In this document: piece after piece, positions 11,519-20,300 of the stretch
Layout of the letters: each line of letters starts with the position of its first letter
Position numbering within the stretch: the first letter of the stretch is position 1
From: Trileptium ribeirensis
Lineage: Eukaryota; Nematoda; Enoplea; Enoplida; Thoracostomopsidae
Length of the DNA stretch: 64,000 nt
Direction of reading: 5' to 3'
NCBI GenBank assembly: GCA_030248225.1
Contig: JASANE010030078.1
Coordinates: forward strand, 62,001-126,000
Translations under genes and position numbers: made by a program
The notes under the pieces: model-generated
What the model saw: the letters and a program-made list of their open reading frames with translations, nothing else
What the model was told of the DNA's origin: nothing
Databases searched by the model: none

Positions 11519-13104
11519 GCACTATACCAACAGCTGTTGACATCACGGTGGCGATCAAAGGATTATCGAATGGCAAGGCTCCTGGAGGCGATGGAATACC
11601 ACCAGAATGTTTTAAGCAGGGTGGCGACGCTATCGTCAAAATGCTCATTCCATTAATACAACGTATCTAGGCATTCGAAGTGCTTCCAACGGACTGGAGG
11701 ACAGCCGTCGTACTCCCATTCTACAAGAAAGGGGACAAATCTGACTGCTCTAATTATTGCGTATCTCATTGCTTAGCATTGCGTTCAGGCTGCTTGAAGC
11801 AATAATAGCAACCAAATTCAAAAAATAACGCGAGAAGTCGACCATGGAGGAGCAGTGCGGCTTCAGACCCGGCCGTTCTACCATCGATCACATCGCCACG
11901 TTGCAACTACTTCTTGAAACACGGCACGAGTTCCGCCAGCCAGTCGCTTTGGCATTCGTCGATTTCAAAGCAGCGTTGGATTCAGTGGATACACGCTTCA
12001 TATATATATATAAGCTCCTTGAAGCGGATGGTATGTCAGCAAAGTTAATCCGCATGATTAAGCTCTTGTACAAACTATCTCAATCGGTCATTCGGGTGGA
12101 AAACCAACTATCACAACCCTTCGATGTATCCACAGGTGTTCGCCAAGGGTCGATTCTATCCCCTATACTATTCAACTTTGCTGTTGACTGGGCTGCAAAA
12201 CAAAGTATATATATATCACCTTGCACGATGTAGTTATGTTCGGTCTGTCCTATACCGACAGGCTGACGGACGCCGAATATGCCGATGAACTAGTGCTCGC
12301 CGCAGGCAACGTGCCCCAACTTGAACGGTTCCTACACCGTCTTGAAGAAAGTGGAAGACGCCTAGGCCTTGTCATCAATGAATCAAAGACAAAGACCATG
12401 ACATGCAGCATAGATGCTCCTCATGAAATATGCCTGCATGGAAACCACGTGGAGCGTGTCAACTGCTTTAATACCTTGGCAGCTTGTTTACAGCGCAAGG
12501 GAACTGTGACAATGTCCAGCAAAGAGTAGCGAAAGCAAGGTCTGCATTTTGCAGCGTGCATCACCTATGGTCTTCGATGACGATTCCAATAAGCGTCAAA
12601 ACCGACATCTATAAGGCGGCCATTCGATCTATTCTTCTGTATGGCAGCGAAAGATGGAGCTCGAAACACTCAATTTCCCAACAGCTGGAAACTTTTGAAA
12701 ATTACTGCCGGCGGCGCATCTTGGGTGTTACCAAGCGACATCATATACGGAACGCGGAAATCCATGCGCGCACTGCTTATTTCAAAAGCGTCGGAACTAT
12801 CATCAAAGAGACGCGTATCGCCCTGCTCGTACATATTCTGAGAATACCGGATTCTAGGCTGCTCAAACGACTGCTGATGGCGCAGGTGCCGCAACACTGG
12901 AGGCGACCGATTGGGCGACCCTTCCATACCTGTAAACGAGAAGTAATAGCAAACATGGAACCCTTCTTCAGACACGTCCCTCGCCGGCAATGGAGGTCGA
13001 ATCCTTTCCCGGTAATGGCAGTGCAGGCTCAGGACAGACAAACATGGAGAGAGCTGGTCAATTGTCGGGCCACCTGGATCCCCAGGGGCAGGTATTATTC
13101 AGGT
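11519..13104 (+). mobile_element. RTE-like non-LTR retrotransposon, 5'-truncated, inserted in the Gypsy protease
   Basis: The plus-strand sequence between 11519 and 13104 interrupts the minus-strand protease: the protease resumes on each side with compatible residues. It ends in GGTATTATTCAGGT, close to the 3' end of the second copy at 35329-36352, with no poly(A). It lacks the endonuclease domain and begins within RT. Only ATT/AAT is shared at the junctions, so no clear target duplication was found. The reading frame is broken at several places. Confidence 0.8.
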
Positions 13105-13125
13105 ATTAATGATCGTTATTTGTGA
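11543..13125 (+). pseudogene. RTE-like reverse transcriptase, frame-broken, YADE active site
   Basis: The first frame shows NGKAPGGDGIPPE and DWRTAVVLPFYKKGDKS (RT fingers), with stops near 11670 and 11805. The second frame (11844-12233) shows CGFRPGRSTIDH, FVDFKAALDSVD with a catalytic Asp, and GVRQGSILSPILFN. The third (12221-12529) holds the palm box YADE at 12278-12289, where active enzymes have YADD. The fourth (12484-13125) carries the typical C-terminal tail, ILLYGSERW, CRRRILGV and HILRIP; its last codons run past the element end at 13104. The product would nick target DNA and reverse-transcribe in place, but the endonuclease is missing and the palm Asp is replaced. It is a close relative of the copy at 35.3-36.3 kb, and clearly the more decayed. 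Confidence 0.85.
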
Positions 13126-13416
13126 CCCATTATCGACCAAACCTCGAAGTTTCTAGATTGCTTCCAGATATGCGCTGATGTAGTATCTTGACAGGACTGT
13201 CGGGTCCCTACACGGTTCGTGTTCTTTTGATAAATCTATTCGGTTCACTTCTACGAACATTTCTTTCTTTTCCTCTGCAGATATATCTTCAGTCTTCTGG
13301 AATTCTTTTTCAGTATTCTCTTTTCTGTTTACCTCACTCGATTATGATGGTTGATTGTTCATCGGCTCGCTTGACTGATTCGGTAGACTTGGCAGTATTC
13401 GATATCGATTTTGATT
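13105..13416 (-). pseudogene. Ty3/Gypsy protease, N-terminal half
   Basis: Minus-strand sequence after the gag zinc knuckle shows a short spacer and then GLVDNGSQITIIN, with the active-site triplet at plus 13126-13134. Retrotransposon aspartic proteases have D-T/S-G; here it reads D-N-G, so the copy should be inactive even without the insertion. The domain is cut right after this motif by the RTE-like element and resumes at 11518. There is a stop codon a few residues before the motif. Confidence 0.75.
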
Positions 13417-14462
13417 CTATTGTTGGCTCTCCGTTCGGATTTCACTTGTACTCTGTCCTGCGATTCTTAGGGCACATCGCTCCGTTCTATGGCCCAATCT
13501 TCCGCAATCATTGCACCTTGGTGGCGTTTGCTTCATCACCGTTTGTCGGTTTTGTTGCTGTTGGTTTGCTACCGGTATTGGTATTCTTTGTTGCTGCCAA
13601 TCCATTTGTGGTTGCATCGATTGATGCGGTACTTGCATGGGTTGCATCGTTTGCAACATCGGTTGTTGTGTTCCCTCTTGTCCATAGTACGTGTCCATAG
13701 TATGTACGGTTGCATTGATTGCTGGTAATTCATTCCAGTTTGCATTGGTATCATCGGTATCGGCGTTACCCATGATTGCATGGTTTGTTGTTGTGGTTGT
13801 TGTAGTTGCATCAGCTGATTGTTCCACCGCTGCGGTCGCCATTGCATTTGCGGTCTTTGTATTCTGGGTCGCCCTATCCATTGACCCATACTTGGTCTCG
13901 TTTGGCTGACGTTCGGATGACCCGATCGGTTGGTTTGAATCTCCCAGTATCTTGGTCGTTGTTCGCTTACGCTTTCTAGTCCTTGTGTTATTTGTTGGTC
14001 GAGCTTCTCCACCGCTTCGGCTTTCTCTGTTAACGTTGCGAAGGTTTCTTCCTTTGTCAAGCATAATCGGTTTCGAGTTTCGTTCTTTAACCCGGTTATC
14101 TGTGCGGACTTGAGGTCTTCTTCGACGATTGGTTCAGGTATGCCCTTCGCGGTCATATCTCTTGCTGCGTAAACCTGTACTCCATCAACTAAATCTTTGA
14201 CCGTTCCCGTTTGCCGTAGACTTTGTAGCTTGATCATGTGTTTCGTCAACGTCTTCGGAATATCGAATCGTTCCTTAAACTTCTTGACCAATTCATTGTA
14301 GTTGCTGAGTTCTTTAGCGTTTTGGAGCGTCAGTACTTGCAAGTATTCTTCGGCTTTTCCACGCATTTTCGCCTTCAGGACTCGCAACCTCTGTTGTTGG
14401 TCGTCTGTTCTGTCTTGAGCCAACGCTTTCTCAAGTTCTTTTCGAAATTTCTCGGAGCTTGA
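13417..14462 (-). pseudogene. Gypsy gag: capsid and CCHC nucleocapsid
   Basis: The frame 14423-13569 shows a Ty3-type capsid: LRVLKAKMRGKAEEYLQVL, then NYNELVKKFKERFDIP, a long helical stretch and Gln/Met/Pro-rich sequence. A frameshift in the region 13700-13950 moves to the frame 14064-13417, which carries a CX2CX4HX4C zinc knuckle (CNDCGRLGHRTERC, plus 13474-13515). The capsid assembles the cytoplasmic particle and the knuckle binds element RNA. The last residues before the stop at 13417 are Ser/Thr/Gln-rich. Gln-rich low-complexity sequence between capsid and knuckle is unusually long. Confidence 0.8.
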
Positions 14463-14985
14463 CTCGCCCTTGTACGGCTGTAGATTTCGAACTTAATTCT
14501 CCACCTTGACCATAGTTGCTTGACCGATTGTTTGCTGCGTTGCGCTCGGAACTTGTGGCGTTTCTTTGGTTGCCACCTTGATCATTTTCGTCATCAAGTC
14601 GTTCTGTTGTACTTGTTGTATTTGATTCATGGTTTGACTCGTTATTGTTGTCACTTGTTGTTGTTGATGGTATTAACATGCGTACGGTGTTGCTGTTGCT
14701 AATAGTACTCCGGGTTTCATCATCGAATTGCTTCCCGCGATTGGATTTGATTGTATTGCGGTACCATAGGCTTTGCGCCGTAATATCTGTACGCGTCGTT
14801 TTGTATTGCGCCGATTGTTGGTTGTACTTGGTTCCATGTGCTCATCGTTTGAAAAGCCTTGCAATTCGTCGTCACGTATGGGGCTTGCGTTTGTTTGCAT
14901 CCACTTGAGCTTTGGGTTGCACCGAAATTTGTTGTCACACTAGGGACCTGTAGTTGGTTCCATGTGTTCACCGTTTGAAATACAC
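14463..14985 (-). pseudogene. Gag linker, Asn/Ser/Thr/Gln-rich
   Basis: Minus-strand frames 14908-14673 and 14679-14431 are rich in Asn, Ser, Thr and Gln, with poly-Thr/Asn runs. A motif reading TWNQ occurs twice (near 14830 and 14955), preceded each time by FQT, suggesting a short internal duplication. It joins the heptad-repeat region to the capsid. It is predicted to be disordered; no fold is recognised. Confidence 0.5.
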
Positions 14986-15655
14986 CGGTTCGTTCTTTAT
15001 TTAGACCGGTTCGATCTTGTATCGCACCGAATTGCTCTTGATTTGTATCGAATTGTTCGTGGTTCGTGTCGAATTGGTCTCGGTTTCTGTTGTGTCGCAT
15101 TTGATTCATGCCGATTCGATATTGGTTTGCACCGAATTCGTTGCAATTTGCATCATATTGCCCAGGATTTATGTTCGGTTTCTTTGAAATTGCACAAATG
15201 GACCATAACAATGTCAATTTGATCACCTTTTGCGTGGAATCTGTATTGGATTGCACCGATTTGTTCTTTATATGCACCGGTTTGATCGTAATTTGCTTCG
15301 GTTTGATCTCGGTTCGCATTGAATTGTATTGGGGTTGCACCGAATTTGTCTTTCCTTGCACCGATTTGATCATTATTCGCATCGAATTGAACGTGGTTCG
15401 TTTTACTTTGATTTCGGTTTGCACTGAGTCGTGTTTGAGTTGCTTTAGGTTGGTCATTGATTGCACCGAATGAGTCATAATTAACGTCAAATTGATCTTG
15501 ATTTGCGTTGGGTCGATTTGATTTTGCACCGGTTCGTTGTATGATTGCACCGAAATAATCATTGTTTGTGTTGGATTTGTCTCGGTTTATATTGGGTTGC
15601 TTTTGAGTTGCACCGAATTGCGTTTGATATTCACCGATTATTGGTCTATTCGTGT
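14986..15655 (-). repeat. 21-bp tandem repeat encoding heptads in gag (about 32 units)
   Basis: On the plus strand, units of 21 bp of the type CGAATTGATCTTGATTTGCAC follow each other with point changes and at least one 20-bp unit near 15250. On the minus strand each unit encodes seven residues of the form A-N-Q-D-Q-F-G (Gln and Asn conserved; hydrophobic Phe/Ile/Thr; Gly or Asp). Because the period is a multiple of three, several frames stay open; the 280-residue ORF 15562-14720 switches heptad phase near 15200. It lies between the N-terminal coiled-coil-like part and the capsid. Function unknown. Confidence 0.85.
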
Positions 15656-15660
15656 CGTTC

Positions 15661-16152
15661 CTACTCGAGTGTTGTTGCTCGTAAATTTAGAATGTACTTC
15701 TTTTTGCACCCGTTTCTTGGTCGTTGACTGTGATTGTTATCGGTCGTACTTGCTTCGAACATTTTTACTTGGTCTCTTTCGAAAATTATTCGTATATAGA
15801 TTTCTTCATCTTTATCGGTGCTTTGAGATTCTTTTCTTGGTTGAGCTAGTGGAATTTCTTCTTCGTCTTGATCGTAACTTTGGCATAGTTGTTGCAATTC
15901 TTTGGTCAAAGTTACATGCTTATTTATGAATTGCAACTGGTTTTCTTTTTGTTGTTGCAGTTTTCGTATCGCTTCTCGCATTTCTTTTTCGCAGTCTTGT
16001 ATTGCTGCGAATAGTTGATCGATACTCGGCTCTTCTTGAAACGTCTCGGTGTATGTTTCTTGTAAGCTTCCTCCGTTTTGTAGTTGCTCTTGGTTTTCTG
16101 GTACGATTGTACTCGGGTCTGGTTCTTGAGTTGTTTCTTTTGGTTCTTGCAT
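15661..16152 (-). pseudogene. Gag N-terminal domain with coiled-coil-like segment
   Basis: A 163-residue minus-strand ORF starts with an ATG at 16152. It is Glu/Gln/Pro-rich at first, then helical and strongly charged (CEKEMREAIRKLQQQKENQL, about residues 53-72), followed by acidic SYDQDEEEIPLAQP and a basic end. It is the first ORF downstream of the 5' LTR and leader, so it is probably the start of gag. A coiled coil for multimerisation is likely but inferred. The frame ends just before the 21-bp repeats. Confidence 0.6.
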
Positions 16153-16190
16153 TGTACTCGGATTCGTCGTCGTCGGTTTTCTGTTTTCAA

Positions 16191-16362
16191 CTTTTTTCCT
16201 TTGGCGTCGATTCTTTTACGATTGCTGCACTAGGTGGTGTCCTAAGGTGGCTTCCGCCTTATTTAGGTTCAATTAGGGTTGCTTTTTGGGTTTTCGAAAG
16301 ATACTGACCAATTATATTTTATCTTTAAAACGTCCCACTTTTAAACAACATCGCGGTCAGCA
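16191..16362 (-). other. Gypsy leader and primer-binding region
   Basis: This lies immediately inside the 5' LTR on the minus strand. The first bases after the LTR read TGCTGACCGCGATGTTG. The same leader (TGCTGACCACGATGTCG) follows the plus-strand LTR at 31648-33023, which confirms the LTR edge. It does not start with the TGG that complements a tRNA CCA end, so the primer is unidentified. Confidence 0.6.
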
Positions 16363-17340
16363 TGTTATATCTTTTCAAATTCAGGGGCAGGGGTTGGATT
16401 GGGATTTTTGGTTATGGTGGCTATCGGTATTTAAAAGGTGTGGCCAGTAGAATGCCGGTGGGACGCTTGGTGCGGCGCGCGTCTTTCGTGAGCGACTCTA
16501 CTGCCTTATATTTTACGTTGCTGCGTGATCCTTGCTCGGCTCTATTGCTCGAATTCACAGCCTGACACTCGATTTGCACAGTCTGACGTTTCTAATTAAG
16601 GATAATAATGCGTTAAAGATACTTATATGTGTTGCCGCCCATAGTTCTCTCCTGCACTATAGAATACTTTCACTATGATCCGTAAACGCCGAGTAAGAAA
16701 TCCGCGTGTTCTTTGCGCAACTATGATGACAACTAGTAAACAAGGTCAGTAAATTCGGAAACTCGAGTATAGGCGTTTCCTTGACAAGAAGTAGTAGACG
16801 CAAGGCCCGAGTATAGGCGCCTTAAAGTATAAGAACGTACAGAAGGGCCGAGTATAAGCGCCCATCTTCTTCTCAAGTACGTAATTGTCCGGATGATAAC
16901 CACTAATATCACTAGAGTCCGCAATTTATTTGCGTGCCGGTCTATAGATCGAGCCGAAAATCAATAACAAAAGCGCCTACACGCTTCTTCCGTGATATCC
17001 TATTAAGCTGGTAACTCCAAGCAAGATCCACCACATAACACGTATATAAAACATCAACGACTAGCTAGGTAGTCGTAACCCGGAATTAAAATAAAAACAA
17101 GATCCGCTATACCTGATCTCTTGCGCCGCTAACTCGATCGACATCCGGAGCCAAAATGAAAGTAAAACAAAATTAAGCTAAACTTAGACTTAGTAGGAAA
17201 AACAAGTAAGTTATATGCAAATTACGTAAGAAAACAAATAAAATTTTATAATTTTAGAAATTTAGGATTTTAAAAACATGGGGAACCATATAAGTAATTT
17301 AGTGAAAAAATTAGAAAAATGGGATTTTAGCCCCGGGACA
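16363..17340 (-). repeat. 5' LTR of the Ty3/Gypsy element
   Basis: In minus orientation it runs from TGTCCCGGGGCTAAAAT (plus end 17340) to ATATAACA (plus 16363), a TGT...ACA pair. The block 16363-16556 aligns well with 6548-6780; beyond that the two LTRs diverge and have been rearranged, with the CACAGTCTGAC motif lying next to the GAATTC site. The segment 17000-17340 aligns (reverse complement) with the start of the solo LTR at 29835. Confidence 0.75.
16764..16860. repeat. Three short repeats CGAGTATAGGCG inside the 5' LTR
   Basis: Copies lie at 16764-16775, 16808-16819 and 16849-16860 (the last with AAG for AGG). The second and third sit in GC-rich contexts (GGCCCGAG...GCGCC). They fall in the upstream part of the LTR, where enhancer-type repeats are common. 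A regulatory role is inferred. Confidence 0.5.
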
Positions 17341-20300
17341 CCTTGGTAGCCTACTAAACCCGACATGTATCACTAATATTTTATACGCCAGATAACAGTT
17401 TATTTCAAGTTATTAAGTACGTCATCGTTGATGTGGCTCTGTAGGTCGGAATTAAAAAATTTTAAAACTTAATATTATTGAAAAGTTTGAGCTTCAGGGG
17501 TTGTATAGTAATTAAAAAATGAATTTTGAAGATTTTTGCTAAAATTTTATTACATACATTTATACAAATAGCTAAATAATTAATATATATTTTTCTATAA
17601 CTAAATAGTTTTAATATAATAAGTTCGTACAGTTCAGCTAATGCCCTGAATTTTGGAAATTTACACATTTTTTACTATAAACTAGCGACCTTCAAGAATG
17701 GTATAGCATGCATTCCTAAAAGTTACATTGGCCTATGCCATAAAAAGAGTAATAAGAAAAGTAACATAACTCAAGACAATATTTTGCACTAAATATATAG
17801 TTCTGCTGTTGTGCGTTTTAATACTTCGGATTATGTTCAACGAAATTGTGTCCTATTGACAGACGCTTGGTGCTAAGATTCTAAATTTATCACTTTCAAT
17901 TTTTCGATGTTGAGACTTTGAATGCTTAAATGCAGTGGAGATTTAAACGCCAGTAAAATACCATTGTGCTATTATACTGTAGCGCAGTTCTGGGAACCGG
18001 CTTGCTTTCAATAGAGGTTAATAGTTGAACTCCCATTAGATAGTGTTGAATGTTATATATATATATATATTTACACGGTGGTTATGCGAAAATTTGAGCC
18101 AAACCATATTACACGTTAGGTTTAAATCCAGAAGGTTAAATCTGTTACGAAAAAGGATGTCACTGCTCGCAGACGTACAGGTACACCATTTGCATGAAAA
18201 AGCTTGCTCACATGATATGTCTACTACAGCTTGGTCACCACGCAGGTTTCCGAGTACTGACTACGGATACACGATATGCCGAATACACCGATAGTGCGTC
18301 GCATACCGTGACAGCCGTCAGGTATCCGATTACCGGGTGTGAGGTATTTTGAATGTTACCTTGAACATTTTCCTGTGGCTCACCGAAAAACAAATTGTGT
18401 TTTGAACAAGTAATATAGCTAAACCAAAAGCAGCAATAAGTTTAAGTATAAGTAAGCAGCATGTGGACATCTACATTCTTATAGTTCTGTTCATTAGTAT
18501 TTGTGAACCTACATAAACATAGTTTCGACTTTGGCAAATAAATTCATCGATTATTTAATGTTCTAATAGTTCACATAATAAAACATACAAGCTGATCATC
18601 CAAGTACTCAGGGAGGTAGCCGGGGTCAACAAGGGGAGGTCGGCTCAGGGAGTAGCGGCACTCAGGTGGGTCGTCAGGCTGGTTGTGACAAAAAATTGAA
18701 TAATATATAGTCTCCAAGACCGAGTCTGCACCGGGAAGTGAGATTTTAATCAATCTCACGACAAAAGAAATGTACTGTCCCGCTCGAATTGCCAACTACC
18801 TCGTAAACAAGCGTTGGACCGGTATCGTCGACCAGGGGGAAGTATGTTTACGAATCAGATGCCCGAGTCATGATCTGCCGTCCTGCTGACGTTGATCTCA
18901 GGCAGGGGGAAATTAATCGCCGACTCACGTTGGACAGTACCAATTGCCCAACCGATACGTCACATAGACACCTTCTAATACGCATAGGTTTACCACCTAC
19001 GAGCAGGAATTGTGAGTATATGTTAGCCGCTAGCCTCGATTTACAACCGAATAACTCTAATGGCCGCTGACAATTAATCCCGGAACACTTTGGTTTGGAG
19101 GTAGTAAGGCTTACTCGCTCACCTCCTTGTGGTAAAATTTACATATCTAAAATATCAAACTCAAATTTTATTCGTGCTCCTTTTAATGCGGCATAGCGTT
19201 TACGTTATAACGGACCCTCCAGGTGAAAGATTTGTAACTCAATAGTTTAGACCGCACCACTCAGTGATATATAGTGTACGCCTGTACTATATAATGGAAC
19301 AGGTGGTCTATGAGACGCCATTAACTTAAATATAATATCTAAATCTGCCTGTTGTTTTTTACTGGTTGTGTCAGTGACACCACACGCAAACACGTTTATA
19401 ACGTGTGTAAATGATAGCTTTTTCAGAACCACCACTAAAGGAAAAGAATTTTTTATTGAAATCGTAAACGACAACACTCAAAATGGGTTAAATTCGGCCG
19501 CCACGTGTACCCTACTACACAATCAACTATGCAGAATCGGACGAGGTCTTCCTTTCAGAAAAAACGCGTTCGCCAGACCTCTCTAATGCGGCCCCGTTGA
19601 AAACAACAATTAAACATTACCCAATCGAATACGCCTCGTCATAGCAAGGATATCAACTTTTAAAAACGTATCTCTTCAAGCCAAGCAGGACATTTCTGAT
19701 TTAAAATAAGAGCTCGAGATATCAAGGGCATTTCTAAGCGAAACAAACAACATTTATCGACTTTCAAACCTTGGAGCGCCTTCTTGCAATTCTTCCGCGT
19801 TTTATGCGGACGTTGTTTCTCCGTAAGTTCGAAATTCCAGCGTTTCGTAACGCTCTAATGGTCACCGGGTTTGCTGAACCCCAAGAAGCCAACAGTTCTG
19901 ACAACTTTTGAGGTTTTGATCTCGGACCAGAAGAAGTGTCTGCCGGCCATGGGCCACGGCAATCCCACAATTCTATGGTCGGGTGTTGCATGAAATCCGA
20001 AGATTTATTTTCTATGGCGTCGCCTCTTGGCCAAATGTCATCATTTTAGTTGAGCAACGCCGTTGGTCAAGATGGCCGCCTCGCTCGGATAGGTTGCAAT
20101 AGCCTGGCGGGGTGATATAATGCAGTTTCTCGTCCGTCTCGACGCCACAAATGCTTCTCGATTTGATGACGGGCAGATTTCAGATGGCCCTTCGGCCGAA
20201 ATTGTACAAGGGTCGTTAGTTAGGCAATCCAAATAGGGTGATGAGCCGACTTTGACTTTATATCTGCTCTTTCGAATATTTATTGACCGATGATGACAGG

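Larger units (their letters stand above)
6548..17340 (-). mobile_element. Ty3/Gypsy LTR retrotransposon, complete in order but inactivated
   Basis: On the minus strand the order is LTR (17340-16363), gag with zinc knuckle, protease, reverse transcriptase, RNase H, integrase, LTR (7374-6548). This order and the RT/RNase H sequence place it in Ty3/Gypsy. All domains carry frameshifts or stops, and an RTE-like retrotransposon (11519-13104) splits the protease. No matching 5-bp target duplication was found at the two outer ends (GCATT to the left of 6548, CCTTG to the right of 17340). The two LTRs differ a great deal, so it is either old or recombinant. Confidence 0.85.

Noticed and set aside
13188..13909. 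Long plus-strand ORFs overlapping gag
   Set aside because: They are antisense shadows of the Gln/Thr/Met-rich gag on the minus strand; the zinc knuckle and capsid motifs are on the minus strand.
14962..15929. Cys/Leu/Phe-rich plus-strand ORFs across the 21-bp repeats
   Set aside because: Antisense of the heptad-coding array; the repeat keeps all frames open.
16363..17340. Target duplication for the complete Gypsy element
   Set aside because: GCATT on one side and CCTTG on the other do not match; no duplication is claimed.
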